Below are positions 23,606 through 32,775 of a stretch of 64,000 nt of DNA, in pieces. Position numbers and translations under genes: made by a program. Source of the stretch: Streptomyces albofaciens JCM 4342 (GTDB lineage Bacteria; Actinomycetota; Actinomycetes; Streptomycetales; Streptomycetaceae); NCBI RefSeq assembly GCF_008634025.1, contig NZ_PDCM01000002.1:2691001-2755000 (forward strand). Direction: 5' to 3'. Every line of letters begins with the position of its first letter. Within the stretch, counting starts at the first letter, position 1. Under the pieces are notes generated by a model. The model saw only the letters and a list, made by a program, of their open reading frames with translations, had not been told where the DNA came from and did not search any database.

Positions 23606-26600
23606 GTGAGGCGAAGCAGGCCGGGCCCCGAGCCGCAGAAACCGCGGCGGGGCAACTTCACGCCACCGTCGCACAGCGCGGCACCGACTGCCGGCGCTGC
23701 CGGGAACCAGGTCGCCACCGCCCCGGTGAGCGGCGGGCGGTTCTCCCCGCGCAACTGGCGCGTGGCCACCCGGCTCAACGCGATCCTGCTCATTCCCGTA
23801 CTCGTCGCCCTGGTCTTCGGCGGCCTGCGCGTCAACAGCTCGGTCGAGACCTGGCAGGAGGCCCGGGACGCCGAGAACACCGCGAAGCTGGTACGGGCCG
23901 CCGCCGCCTACAGCCACGCCATCATCGACGAGCGCGACCGCACCGCCGAGCCGCTGCTCGCGGGCAAGCGCGACGACGCGGCCGTGAGCGAGGCGCGCGC
24001 GGCGACCGACACCGCGGCGAAGGCGTTCCACGCCGCGGTCCAGGAGATGCCCGACAAGGGCGGCCTCAAGCGCCGCCTGGCCGCCTTCGAGAAGGTCGAG
24101 CCGGGTCTGAAGAAGCTGCGCGAGGCCGCGTACACCTCTCAGCTGCCCGGTGTGCGCACCGAAGAGGGCTACGTCGCCATCCAGCACCCGCTGATGGAGT
24201 TCGCCAACGAGCTGGGACTGGGCACCGGCAACATCACCTCGTACGGCCGTACGGTCTACGCCGTCTCGCTGGCCAAGGCCGCCGAGTCGCTCACCCGCTC
24301 CATCGGTACGCACCTGCTGGTCGCCCCGGCGTCCCCGCAGGGCGGCAAGGAGCACAAGCAGCAGCTGACCGCGTTCGCCTCGTACAAGTACCTGGAGAAC
24401 ATCGCCATCGGCGAGTACACCTCCGGCGGCACCCCCGAGGACGTCCAGCGGCTGAAGGACGACACGGCCAAGCTCAGGAAGCGGAGCGAGGCATCGCCGT
24501 CCTTCGACACGATGGCTGGCGCCATCGCCTCCGGCGCCTCGCCGCAGCAGCTCGCCGCGCAGGGCATCACGCCGGAGAGCTGGTTCACCGCGGCCACCGG
24601 CACGTTCGACATGTACCGGGCCATCGAGAAGGACCTCGCCGACAAGGCCGTGGACGAGGCGGCCGCGATCTCCTCGGACGCGCAGCGGTCCGCCTTCGTC
24701 GACTCCGCGATCGTGATCGCCGCGCTGATCGTCGCCTTCGTGGTGGCCGGCATGATGGCCCGCCGGATGAGCCGCAACATGAGCCGGCTGCGCACCGCGG
24801 CCTTCGGCGTCGCCGAGCAGCGGCTGCCGACCCTGGTCGACCAGCTCTCCCGTACGGACCCGGGCCGCGTGGACACCCGCGTGGAGCCCATCCCGATCCA
24901 CACCACCGACGAGATCGGCGAGGTCGCCCGCGCCTTCGACCAGGTGCACCGGGAGGCCGTCCGGCTGGCCGCCGAGCAGGCGCTGCTGCGCGGCAACGTC
25001 AACGCGATCTTCACCAACCTCTCGCAGCGCAACCAGGGTCTGATCGAGCGCCAGCTCACCCTGATCACCGAGCTGGAGAACAACGAGGCCGACCCGGACC
25101 AGTTGGAGAACCTCTTCCGGATGGACCACCTGGCCACCCGTATGAGGCGCAACGGCGAGAACCTCCTCATCCTCGCGGGCGAGGAGCCGGGCCAGCGCTG
25201 GAACCAGCCGGTGCCGCTGATCGACGTGCTGCGCGCGGCCACCTCCGAGGTCGAGGCGTACGAGCGGATCGAACTGTCCGGCGTGCCGGACGGCGACATC
25301 CACGGCACCGCCGTGACCGACCTCGTGCACCTGCTCTCCGAGCTGCTGGAGAACGCCACCACGTTCTCCTCGCCGCAGACCAAGGTGCGGGTCGCCGCCA
25401 CCCGGCTGCCGGACGGCCGGGTCATGATCGAGATCCACGACAAGGGCATCGGGCTGACCCCCGAGGACTTCGCGGACATCAACCACAAGCTGGCCAACCC
25501 GCCGACCGTGGACGCCTCGGTCTCCCAGCGCATGGGCCTGTTCGTGGTCGGCCGCCTCGCCGACCGGCACGGCATCCGCGTACAGCTGCGCCCCTCCGGC
25601 GAGCAGGCCGGCACCACCTCCCTCGTCATGCTCCCCGAGGCCATCACCCACGGCGGTGGCGGCGAGGAGGGCTACGACGACGACTTCACGGTCTCCCGGA
25701 TCGTCCCCGAGCACGAGCAGGGCGCCTACGCCGGCAACGGCCGCCCGGCCGGGGAGCCCGGCTTCGACGAGTCCGGCTTCGGGCAGCACGGCGGCGCCGC
25801 GCCGCTCGACCCGGTCAACCGTTCGCTGCTGCGCGAGGAGCGCCGGGCGGCGCTGGAGGCGCAGGCCGGTGGCGCGGGCGCCCAGGGCCGGACGCACGAT
25901 CCCGCGCAGCAGCAGCCGTACCCGGATCTGTCGGGGCAGCCGTACCAGGACCCGGCGGCGCAGCCGTACCAGGACCCGGCGGCGCAGCCGTACCAGGACC
26001 CGGCGGCGCAGCCGTACCAGGACCCGGCGGCGCAGCCGTATCAGGACCCGTCGGCACAGCTGTTCCAGGACCCGGCGCAGCACGGTGGCGCGGGGTACGG
26101 GAACCAGCCCGGACAGCCCTATGCGGAACCGCAGCAGGGGGTGTACGACACCGGGCAGCAGCTGGGCCAGGGACTTGCCGAAGTCGGTCGCGACGAGGCC
26201 GCCGGCCAGCAGCCGTACGTGCCGTACGAGACGCGGCCGCAGGACGACCGGCCCGAAAACGGAGCGTACACCGGCTATTCCGGCCCGGAAACGGAATCGG
26301 ACCGGAATCCGTCGGCCGCTCCCGCGGACAGTCCGGAGCGCGTAGCATTCCACCGTCCGGATCCCACCCCGAACGACGCGCCGTCGCTGACCGACGCCGG
26401 CCTTCCGCGCCGCGGAGCCGGCCAGCCGCAGGCTCAGCAGCAGTGGCAGCCGTTCGAGGAGGCGTCCTCCAGGCCCCGGGCCCAGGAGGACCCGGCGGCC
26501 GCCCCGCAGGGGAACGCGCCGGAGACCGGTTCGGACGGCTCCGAGTGGCGCTCGGCCAACGACGAGCGCTGGCAGCGGGCGGAGCGGCTGCGCGAGCCGA

Positions 26601-26848
26601 AGGCGGGCGGAGTCACTTCCTCCGGTCTGCCCCGGCGGGTGCCCAAGGCCAACCTGGTCGAGGGCACGGCGGAGCAGAGCCCGCAGGGCGGCCCGCAGGT
26701 CTCCCGCGCTCCGGAGGACGTCCGCGGCCGGCTGAGCAACCTGCGGCGCGGGGTCCAGCAGGGACGCAACGTGGGCACGGACCAGGAGGTCCCCCAGAAT
26801 GACCAACAGGGCTTCGGCCCCGGCAGCACCTACGATCAGGAGCGTTAG
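23606..26848 (+). CDS. cvnA2: Conservon 2 sensor, histidine kinase-like CvnA
   Basis: This 1080-residue homologue of CvnA1 has membrane helices near residues 58-75 (LNAILLIPVLVALVFGG) and 365-385 (VIAALIVAFVVAGMM) around an extracytoplasmic sensor domain of about 290 residues. An ATPase domain lies at about 565-680, with LLSELLENATTFSSP, DKGIGLTPED and MGLFVVGRLADRHG. The sensor domain and tail are strongly diverged from CvnA1. The disordered tail carries six 8-residue QPYQDPAA-type repeats and ends with the same conserved module (ANDERW, GLPRRVP, RGRLSNLRRG) as CvnA1. GTG start at 23606. Confidence 0.93.
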   Translation: MRRSRPGPEPQKPRRGNFTPPSHSAAPTAGAAGNQVATAPVSGGRFSPRNWRVATRLNAILLIPVLVALVFGGLRVNSSVETWQEARDAENTAKLVRAAAAYSHAIIDERDRTAEPLLAGKRDDAAVSEARAATDTAAKAFHAAVQEMPDKGGLKRRLAAFEKVEPGLKKLREAAYTSQLPGVRTEEGYVAIQHPLMEFANELGLGTGNITSYGRTVYAVSLAKAAESLTRSIGTHLLVAPASPQGGKEHKQQLTAFASYKYLENIAIGEYTSGGTPEDVQRLKDDTAKLRKRSEASPSFDTMAGAIASGASPQQLAAQGITPESWFTAATGTFDMYRAIEKDLADKAVDEAAAISSDAQRSAFVDSAIVIAALIVAFVVAGMMARRMSRNMSRLRTAAFGVAEQRLPTLVDQLSRTDPGRVDTRVEPIPIHTTDEIGEVARAFDQVHREAVRLAAEQALLRGNVNAIFTNLSQRNQGLIERQLTLITELENNEADPDQLENLFRMDHLATRMRRNGENLLILAGEEPGQRWNQPVPLIDVLRAATSEVEAYERIELSGVPDGDIHGTAVTDLVHLLSELLENATTFSSPQTKVRVAATRLPDGRVMIEIHDKGIGLTPEDFADINHKLANPPTVDASVSQRMGLFVVGRLADRHGIRVQLRPSGEQAGTTSLVMLPEAITHGGGGEEGYDDDFTVSRIVPEHEQGAYAGNGRPAGEPGFDESGFGQHGGAAPLDPVNRSLLREERRAALEAQAGGAGAQGRTHDPAQQQPYPDLSGQPYQDPAAQPYQDPAAQPYQDPAAQPYQDPAAQPYQDPSAQLFQDPAQHGGAGYGNQPGQPYAEPQQGVYDTGQQLGQGLAEVGRDEAAGQQPYVPYETRPQDDRPENGAYTGYSGPETESDRNPSAAPADSPERVAFHRPDPTPNDAPSLTDAGLPRRGAGQPQAQQQWQPFEEASSRPRAQEDPAAAPQGNAPETGSDGSEWRSANDERWQRAERLREPKAGGVTSSGLPRRVPKANLVEGTAEQSPQGGPQVSRAPEDVRGRLSNLRRGVQQGRNVGTDQEVPQNDQQGFGPGSTYDQER
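25937..26080 (+). repeat. 24-bp in-frame tandem repeat in cvnA2
   Basis: CAGCCGTACCAGGACCCGGC plus GGCG occurs at 25937, 25961, 25985 and 26009 without differences, followed by two degenerate copies at 26033 and 26057. In frame it codes for QPYQDPAA. The identity of four copies implies recent expansion. Confidence 0.9.
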
Positions 26849-26849
26849 T

Positions 26850-27272
26850 GTGAGCCCGATGAGCCAGGCGGCGCAGAACCTGAACTGGTTGATCACCAAC
26901 TTCGTGGACAACACCCCCGGTGTGTCCCACACGGTCGTGGTCTCCGCGGACGGTCTCCTCCTCGCCATGTCCGAGGGCTTCCCTCGGGACAGAGCCGATC
27001 AGTTGGCGGCGGTGGCCTCCGGCCTCACCTCGCTGACCTCCGGCGCCTCCCGCATCTTCGAGGGCGGGAGTGTCAACCAGACCGTGGTGGAGATGGAGCG
27101 CGGCTTCCTCTTCATCATGTCCGTCTCCGACGGATCGTCGCTGGCCGTACTGGCGCACCCGGAGTGCGACATCGGCCTCGTCGGTTACGAGATGGCCCTG
27201 CTGGTCGACCGCGCGGGCACGGTGCTCACGCCGGACCTGCGCGCGGAACTGCAGGGCAGCCTTCTCAACTAG
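26850..27272 (+). CDS. cvnB2: Conservon 2 roadblock/LC7-domain protein CvnB
   Basis: This 140-residue protein starts with GTG at 26850 (VSPMSQAAQNLNWL), parallel to the TTG of cvnB1, and follows the cvnA2 stop by one base. An ATG at 26859 is an alternative. It contains the same roadblock/LC7 motifs and almost the same sequence as CvnB1. Some segments are identical at DNA level, for example about 70 bases around ATCTTCGAGGGCGGG. Confidence 0.92.
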   Translation: MSPMSQAAQNLNWLITNFVDNTPGVSHTVVVSADGLLLAMSEGFPRDRADQLAAVASGLTSLTSGASRIFEGGSVNQTVVEMERGFLFIMSVSDGSSLAVLAHPECDIGLVGYEMALLVDRAGTVLTPDLRAELQGSLLN

Positions 27273-27356
27273 CAGACAGGCAGTGCGTTTCCCGCCACCG
27301 CGCCGTAGGGTGCGGTGGCGCGACCGGCGTCAGATTGGCAAGTTGAAGGAGGAGAC

Positions 27357-27965
27357 GTGGCAACGCCCCCGAGCGGTTACCCGTACGGTCCCGGACAGCA
27401 GTCCGGGTCCCAGGGCGAGCACCGGCACAACCGCTTCAACTTTCCTTCCGCGCCCAGCCGTCGGCAGCAGCCGCCGCAGCCCCAGCAGCCGTATCAGCAG
27501 CGGCCGTACGACTCCCGGCAGCCGTACGAGCCGTCGCCGTACGAGCAGCCGCGGGCGCCGCGTGTCCAGCCGGCACCGCCCCGGCAACGGCGCAACGGGC
27601 CGTCGGCCCCCACGGGGGGCGCGCACAACCCGCTCGTGCGCCCGTACGCGATGACCGGGGGCCGGACCCGGCCGCGCTACCAGCTCGCCATCGAGGCGCT
27701 GGTCAGCACGACCGCCGACCCGGCCAGGATGCAGGGCCAACTGCCGGAGCACCAGCGCATCTGCCACCTCTGCCGCGAGATCAAGTCAGTGGCCGAGATC
27801 TCGGCCCTCCTCTCCATCCCCCTCGGCGTCGCCCGAATCCTCGTCGCCGACCTGGCGGAGGCCGGACTCGTCGCCATCCATCAGCCCGGCGGGGACGAGA
27901 CCGCCGGCGGACAGCCAGATGTGACACTGCTCGAAAGGGTGCTCAGTGGACTTCGCAAGCTCTAG
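27357..27965 (+). CDS. cvnC2: Conservon 2 DUF742-family protein CvnC
   Basis: This 202-residue protein has a long disordered N-terminus rich in Gln, Pro, Tyr and Arg (several RQPYEP-like motifs) to about residue 95, then the same DUF742 domain as CvnC1 with LVRPYAMTGGRTRPRY and ICHLCREIKSVAEISALL. The GTG at 27357 has AAGGAGGAG 4 bases upstream. It is 66 residues longer than CvnC1 because of the extended N-terminus, and it overlaps cvnD2 by 20 bases. Confidence 0.92.
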   Translation: MATPPSGYPYGPGQQSGSQGEHRHNRFNFPSAPSRRQQPPQPQQPYQQRPYDSRQPYEPSPYEQPRAPRVQPAPPRQRRNGPSAPTGGAHNPLVRPYAMTGGRTRPRYQLAIEALVSTTADPARMQGQLPEHQRICHLCREIKSVAEISALLSIPLGVARILVADLAEAGLVAIHQPGGDETAGGQPDVTLLERVLSGLRKL

Positions 27966-28524
27966 CGGTGCAGCCCGCTCCACCACCTCCGCGAAGATCG
28001 TGGTGGCGGGCGGCTTCGGCGTGGGCAAGACCACGTTCGTCGGGGCCGTCTCAGAGATCAACCCGCTGCGCACCGAAGCCGTGATGACCTCGGCGTCGGC
28101 CGGCATCGACGACCTCACGCACGCGCCGGACAAGACCACCACCACGGTGGCGATGGACTTCGGCCGCATCACGCTGGACCAGGACCTGATCCTGTACCTG
28201 TTCGGCACCCCCGGCCAGGACCGCTTCTGGTTCATGTGGGACGACCTCGTCCGCGGCGCCATCGGCGCCGTCGTCCTGGTCGACACCCGCCGCCTCGCCG
28301 ACTGCTTCCCCGCCGTCGACTACTTCGAGAACAGCGGCCTGCCCTTCGTCATCGCCCTCAACGGCTTCGACGGACACCAGCCCTACACCCCCGACGAAGT
28401 ACGCGAAGCACTCCAGATCGGCCCCGACGCCCCGATCATCACCACCGACGCCCGCCACCGCAGCGAAGCCAAGAGCGCCCTCATCACCCTCGTCGAACAC
28501 GCCCTCATGGCCCGCCTGCGCTGA
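27946..28524 (+). CDS. cvnD2: Conservon 2 small GTPase-like protein CvnD
   Basis: This 192-residue GTP-binding protein has the same P-loop GGFGVGKTTF, G3 FGTPGQDRF and ALNGFDG as CvnD1. It lacks about seven residues of the N-terminal stretch found in CvnD1. The DNA from 28147 to 28518 matches cvnD1 at every base, including synonymous sites, whereas the region just 5' of it does not. A strong terminator follows 20 bases downstream. Confidence 0.93.
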   Translation: MDFASSSGAARSTTSAKIVVAGGFGVGKTTFVGAVSEINPLRTEAVMTSASAGIDDLTHAPDKTTTTVAMDFGRITLDQDLILYLFGTPGQDRFWFMWDDLVRGAIGAVVLVDTRRLADCFPAVDYFENSGLPFVIALNGFDGHQPYTPDEVREALQIGPDAPIITTDARHRSEAKSALITLVEHALMARLR

Positions 28525-28543
28525 CCGGCCCCTCGACGCGACG

Positions 28544-28571
28544 ACCCCCGCACCTCGGGTGCGGGGGTTTT
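28544..28571 (+). terminator. Rho-independent terminator after conservon 2
   Basis: ACCCCCGCACC at 28544-28554 pairs with GGTGCGGGGGT at 28558-28568 around a TCG loop, an 11-bp perfect stem running into TTTT. It ends the conservon 2 transcript 20 bases after cvnD2. Confidence 0.9.
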
Positions 28572-28585
28572 CGGTGTGGGCCGCT

Positions 28586-30355
28586 CTAGCGGTTCAGATG
28601 ATCGCCGACCGCCGTCACCAGAAGCGACAGCGACACCGCTCCGGCGTCCGGGTGACCGTGCCCCAGGGAACCCATACGGGCCGCGCGGCCGCGGGACGGG
28701 GTGAGGTCCGCGGTGGCGGAGGCGGCGCGGGTGGCGGCCTGGGCGGCGGCCTTCCAGGCGCCGGGGAGGGGTTCGGCGGCGCGGGCGCGGAGTTCGGCCC
28801 GGAACGGGTCCAGCGCGTCGAGCATCGTCTTGTCCCCCACCTGGGCGCCGCCCAGCTCCGTCACGGCCCGCTGCGCGGCCTCGACGGCGTCCGCGAGCAG
28901 CGCGGTGGAGTAGCTCTCCGCCTTGGCGAGTACGGCGCCGGTCTCGGCCAGCAGCGTGCCGTACAGGGCGCCGGACGCGCCGCCCGAGGCGTCGGCCAGG
29001 GCGAGGCCCGCGGCGAGCAGCGCGGCGCCCGCCGAACGGGGGTCGTCGGCCGGTCCCGGCTCGGCCGCGCGGGCCGCGGCGACGGCGGCGCGCAGGCCCC
29101 GGACGATCCCGATGCCGTGGTCGCCGTCCCCGGCGACGGCGTCCAGCCGGCCGAGTTCGTCCTCGTCGGCCGCGATCAGGTCGAGGGCGGCCTGGAGAGC
29201 GGCGGTGGCGGGGAGGCCGGTGGCGGGGAGGCCGGTGGAAGGGGCGGTACGGACGGGGGCGGGCGGCGCGGCGGGTACGGATTCCGCCGGCCGCAGGTCG
29301 TCGTGGTCCGCCGGCACGCTGCGGAACGCCGGGGTGTCGCAGGGCGCGTCGTACAGTTCGGCCAGTTCGTCGTCCAGGAGCATCACGGACAGCGAGACGC
29401 CCGCCATGTCGAAGGACGTGACGAACTCGCCGACCTCGGGGCGGTGCGGGCGCAGCCCGGCGGCGCGCAGCCGGCGGTTGACCTGGCGGTAGACGACGAA
29501 CATCTCCTCGTATTTGGTGCGGCCGAGGCCGTTGAGGAGGACGGCGGCCCGCCCGTCTCCCCCGGCGGGCGGCGCCGGGAGTTCCCGCAGGAGGTTGTCG
29601 ACGAGCGCGTCGGCCAGTTCCGACGCGGTGAGGTGGCGGGTGGTGCGCAGGCCGGGTTCGCCGTGTATGCCCATGCCGAGTTCGGTCGTCCCGGCGTCGA
29701 CGGTGAACAGCGGCTCGCTCGCGCCCGGCAGCGTACAGCCGGCGAACGCGGCACCGAAGGTGCGGGTCAGCGCGTTGGCGCGGGCCGCGAGCCGGGCCAC
29801 GCCCGCCAGGTCGTCGCCGCGCTCGGCCGCCGCGCCCGCCACCTTGAAGACGAAGAAGTCGCCGGCCACGCCGCGCCGGTCGCGGGACGGGTCGACCGGC
29901 TGCCCCTCGACCGGCGGCGGGCCGCTCGCCACGTCGTCGGTGACCAGGACCGTACGGACGTCGACGCCCTCGGCGGCCAGGCGGCGGGCGGCGAGGCCGA
30001 AGTGCATCACGTCGCCGGCGTAGTTGCCGTAGCTGAAGAGCACGCCGGCGCCGCCGTCCGCGGCCCGCGCGGTGCGGTAGACCTGTTCGGCGCTGGGGCT
30101 GGCGAAGACGTCGCCGACGGCCGCCGCGTCGGCGAGGCCGGGGCCGACCAGCCCGGCGAAGGCGGGGTAGTGCCCGGAACCGCCGCCGATGACGACCGCG
30201 ACCTTGCCGGGGCGCGGCGCGTGCCGCCCGACGACCCCGTAGGTGTCCGGGACCCGGCGCACCGTGCGGGCGTAGGCGTCGGCCAGGCCCTCCAGCCAGT
30301 CCTCACGGAAGGTCCCGGGGTCGTGGCCGGGGCCGGCGGCGGGGGTGGTGGTCAT
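28586..30355 (-). CDS. ATP-dependent dihydroxyacetone/erythrulose-type kinase, DhaK-DhaL fusion
   Basis: This 589-residue kinase fuses a DhaK domain (residues 1 to about 335) and a DhaL domain (about 385-589). DhaK shows VVIGGGSGHYPAF near residue 55 and the substrate-binding histidine in GMGIHGEPGLR near residue 228. DhaL shows DAVAGDGDHG with the ATP-Mg aspartates and SGGASGALYGTLL. This is the ATP-type (not PTS-type) architecture. The ATG at 30355 has AAGGAG 8 bases upstream; the GTG at 30364 overlaps that site. Its partner across the divergent gap is a polyol-type MFS transporter, suggesting a dihydroxyacetone or erythrulose pathway, with the exact sugar unknown. Confidence 0.87.
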   Translation of the reverse strand: MTTTPAAGPGHDPGTFREDWLEGLADAYARTVRRVPDTYGVVGRHAPRPGKVAVVIGGGSGHYPAFAGLVGPGLADAAAVGDVFASPSAEQVYRTARAADGGAGVLFSYGNYAGDVMHFGLAARRLAAEGVDVRTVLVTDDVASGPPPVEGQPVDPSRDRRGVAGDFFVFKVAGAAAERGDDLAGVARLAARANALTRTFGAAFAGCTLPGASEPLFTVDAGTTELGMGIHGEPGLRTTRHLTASELADALVDNLLRELPAPPAGGDGRAAVLLNGLGRTKYEEMFVVYRQVNRRLRAAGLRPHRPEVGEFVTSFDMAGVSLSVMLLDDELAELYDAPCDTPAFRSVPADHDDLRPAESVPAAPPAPVRTAPSTGLPATGLPATAALQAALDLIAADEDELGRLDAVAGDGDHGIGIVRGLRAAVAAARAAEPGPADDPRSAGAALLAAGLALADASGGASGALYGTLLAETGAVLAKAESYSTALLADAVEAAQRAVTELGGAQVGDKTMLDALDPFRAELRARAAEPLPGAWKAAAQAATRAASATADLTPSRGRAARMGSLGHGHPDAGAVSLSLLVTAVGDHLNR

Positions 30356-30497
30356 CGGGCTCACTCCTTTGTTTCGTCCCTTGTTGGATTTAACACCCGG
30401 ATCACATATCCGTCACCCCTCCTGGCGTAATCCACCCCTGTTATTGCGAAGTAACTGCGAAGAACCCCCCGAAAAAGACTCTGCATCACACCTTGCA

Positions 30498-30510
30498 TGT
30501 GAACTTCACA
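30498..30510. promoter_or_regulatory. Perfect palindrome in the kinase/transporter divergent gap
   Basis: TGTGAA, C, TTCACA is a perfect 6-bp palindrome around one base, 55 bases before the transporter ATG and about 140 bases from the kinase start. It is a candidate operator for a repressor (LacI, GntR or DeoR type) not encoded in this window. Confidence 0.5.
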
Positions 30511-30564
30511 GGGTTCATGCTGCCTGCACCACACCGCACCGCACCGCACCGCCCGGAGGCAGCC

Positions 30565-31905
30565 ATGGCCCCACCGCAGCTCTCGCTCCCCGACCGGCTG
30601 GGCATCCCGAGGCCACTGGTCCTCGGCTACCTCGGCGTGCTGCTGTTCATGGTCGGCGACGGTGTCGAATCCGGTTTCATCGCCCCGTACATGGCCGGAC
30701 ACGGCGCGGGCACCGAGGTGCACGCCTCTTACGTGATCACCGCGTACGGCGTGACCGTCATGCTCGCCTCCTGGCTCTCCGGCGCGCTGTCGGACCTGTG
30801 GGGCCCGCGCCGCGTCATGCAGCTGGGCCTGGCCGTGTGGGTCGTCTTCGACGTGCTCTTCCTGGCCCTGGCGCTGGGCCCGGGGAACTACCCGCTGATG
30901 CTGGTCTTCTACGGCCTGCGCGGTTTCGGCTATCCGCTCTTCGCCTTCGGCTTCCTGGTATGGATCACCGCCACCGCGCCGGCGGCCCGGATGGGCACCG
31001 CGGTCGGCTGGTTCTACGTCGCCTTCACCGGCGGCCTGCCCACCCTCGGCTCGCTCGTCGCGGGCGTCACCAACCCGTGGTTCGGCCAGTTCGGCACCCT
31101 GTGGGTGGCGCTCGGCATCATCGTCCTGGGCGGCGTCTGCTGTCTGCTCGGCGTCCGCGAGCGCACCGGCTTCGCCCGGCTCGCCCCGCCGGAGGTGCGG
31201 CCCGTGCAGTCGCTGCTGTCCAGCCTGTCCATCGCCTGGACGCACCCGAAGGTCGCCGTCGGCTGTGTGGTGCGCGTGATCAACACGGCGCCGGAGTTCG
31301 GCTTCCTGGTCTTCCTGCCGACCTTCTTCGGCGAGGAACTGGGCTTCGGGCAGGGCCGCTGGCTGACCCTGCTGGCCGTCATCTACGGCACCAATGTGCT
31401 GTGCAACCTGCTGTTCGGGGTGATCGGCGACCGGATCGGCTGGCGGCGCACCATCGCCTCCTTCGGGGGCCTGGGCTGCGCGGTCACCACCCTCACCCTC
31501 TACTTCGTGCCGAAGGCCGTCGGCGGCAACTACGGGGTGGCCATCGCCGTCGGCATGCTCTACGGCATCACGCTGGCCGGGTTCGTGCCCATCTCCGCAC
31601 TGGTCCCGGCCCTCGCGCCGGACCACAAGGGCGGCGCGATGGCCCTGCTCAACCTGGGCGCGGGCGGCGCGGCCTTCGTCGGCCCGGCCATCGTCAGCGT
31701 CTTCCTCGGCCCGTTCGGCCCGGCGGGCGTCGTGATCGTCTTCGCCGCGCTGTACGTGCTCTCCGCCGCCCTGACGCTGTATTTGAAGCTGCCGGAGCCC
31801 GCCGCGGGACAGGGCCGGGACGGCCGCGAGGCGGCCCCGGCCGGCGCCGCTGCCCCCGCACCGCCGTACGCGGAAGCCGGGCCCGGCGGGGCCCGGCTTC
31901 CGTAA
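30565..31905 (+). CDS. MFS transporter of the polyol (RbtT/DalT/CsbX-like) group
   Basis: This 446-residue membrane protein has about 12 hydrophobic helices beginning at PLVLGYLGVLLFMVGDG near residue 22. GVESGFIAPYMAGHG in the first loop and the following LSGALSDLWGPRRVMQ (MFS motif A) match the alditol permease subgroup. The ATG at 30565 has CGGAGG 6 bases upstream; the frame from 30493 is longer but unlikely. Proton-driven uptake of a sugar alcohol is likely, and the divergent kinase could phosphorylate its oxidised product. Confidence 0.87.
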   Translation: MAPPQLSLPDRLGIPRPLVLGYLGVLLFMVGDGVESGFIAPYMAGHGAGTEVHASYVITAYGVTVMLASWLSGALSDLWGPRRVMQLGLAVWVVFDVLFLALALGPGNYPLMLVFYGLRGFGYPLFAFGFLVWITATAPAARMGTAVGWFYVAFTGGLPTLGSLVAGVTNPWFGQFGTLWVALGIIVLGGVCCLLGVRERTGFARLAPPEVRPVQSLLSSLSIAWTHPKVAVGCVVRVINTAPEFGFLVFLPTFFGEELGFGQGRWLTLLAVIYGTNVLCNLLFGVIGDRIGWRRTIASFGGLGCAVTTLTLYFVPKAVGGNYGVAIAVGMLYGITLAGFVPISALVPALAPDHKGGAMALLNLGAGGAAFVGPAIVSVFLGPFGPAGVVIVFAALYVLSAALTLYLKLPEPAAGQGRDGREAAPAGAAAPAPPYAEAGPGGARLP

Positions 31906-31908
31906 CGG

Positions 31909-32571
31909 CTACGGCTTGGGGCACTGCTTCCACGAGAAGTGGTACTTCGTGTTGATGCTGCCGTCCGTGGAGTCCATCGCCATGAAGCTGGTCAGCTTGG
32001 GGTCGGAGCCCTTGGCGTCCACCCGCAGCTCGGTGTTGATGTTGAAGTAGCGCTTCTCGCCGCAGGGGGCGTAGACCAGCGCGTCGATCCCGGTCTCGTC
32101 CGAGCTCTGCCAGTTGGCGTCGTACGGACCGGTGAAGCGGTGGCTCTTGCGGTCGGTCTGCGCGCTGCCCTGGAAGTAGTAGCCCGCCTGCTGGAGGCCG
32201 ATGGCGCCGGGCGCGAGCTGGGCGTAGCCGCGGTAGTCGGCGCGGGCGATGGCGTAGGTGAAGCCCTGCGGGACCTGGACGTTCAGGGCGATCTGGCAGT
32301 TCTTGCGGGAGTCCGTGGGTCTGCTGTCCTTGCCCGCCTGGGCGAGGTATTCGCTGTACGTCACGGTGAACGCGGTGTTGTCGGGCGCGACGGCGACCGC
32401 GGCGCTGCCGGGCCGGCAGCCCGAGCCGTTGACGGTGGCGACATTGATCGTGATCTTGCCGTCCGGCGGCGCGTCGCCGAACCGGGAGGCCTGTGCGGAG
32501 GCGGGGGACGCCGCTCCGGCGAGGATCAGCAGCGATGCCGCGGCGGCACCGGCACCCAGCGTGCGGAACAT
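31909..32571 (-). CDS. Secreted DUF4360-family protein
   Basis: This 220-residue protein has a signal peptide (LGAGAAAASLLILAGAA and a cleavage-like SPASA), then a beta-rich domain with VNGSGCRPGSAAVAV, CQIALNVQVPQGFTYAI and YYFQGSAQ. Cys residues (near CRPG, NCQIA, PCGEK, QCPKP) may form two disulfides. DUF4360 has no assigned activity. The ATG at 32571 has GGAAGG 7 bases upstream; an ATG at 32577 is 1 base after it. The gene is convergent with the MFS gene, 3 bases apart, and is followed at a distance by accE. Confidence 0.82.
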   Translation of the reverse strand: MFRTLGAGAAAASLLILAGAASPASAQASRFGDAPPDGKITINVATVNGSGCRPGSAAVAVAPDNTAFTVTYSEYLAQAGKDSRPTDSRKNCQIALNVQVPQGFTYAIARADYRGYAQLAPGAIGLQQAGYYFQGSAQTDRKSHRFTGPYDANWQSSDETGIDALVYAPCGEKRYFNINTELRVDAKGSDPKLTSFMAMDSTDGSINTKYHFSWKQCPKP

Positions 32572-32775
32572 GGGCATTCCTTCCGGTCGTCAGGGGGCTG
32601 CTCCCGGGCCGGCGGTTACGGGGACGCCGGGAGCGGCGATGACGAGCGCATGTCAGCACGGGGATCACGGGATGGACAGCTCCCGCCCCGAGAGTCGGTG
32701 TGAACCTACGCCTTGATTCGGCCGTCGCAGCAACGGACCGGAAGGGCCGAACAAAGCACCGGACGGGGCGACGCC

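Noticed and set aside
28559..30430. 623-codon plus-strand frame opposite the DhaK-DhaL gene
   Set aside because: It is a shadow of the kinase gene with Gly/Arg-rich, domain-free translation.
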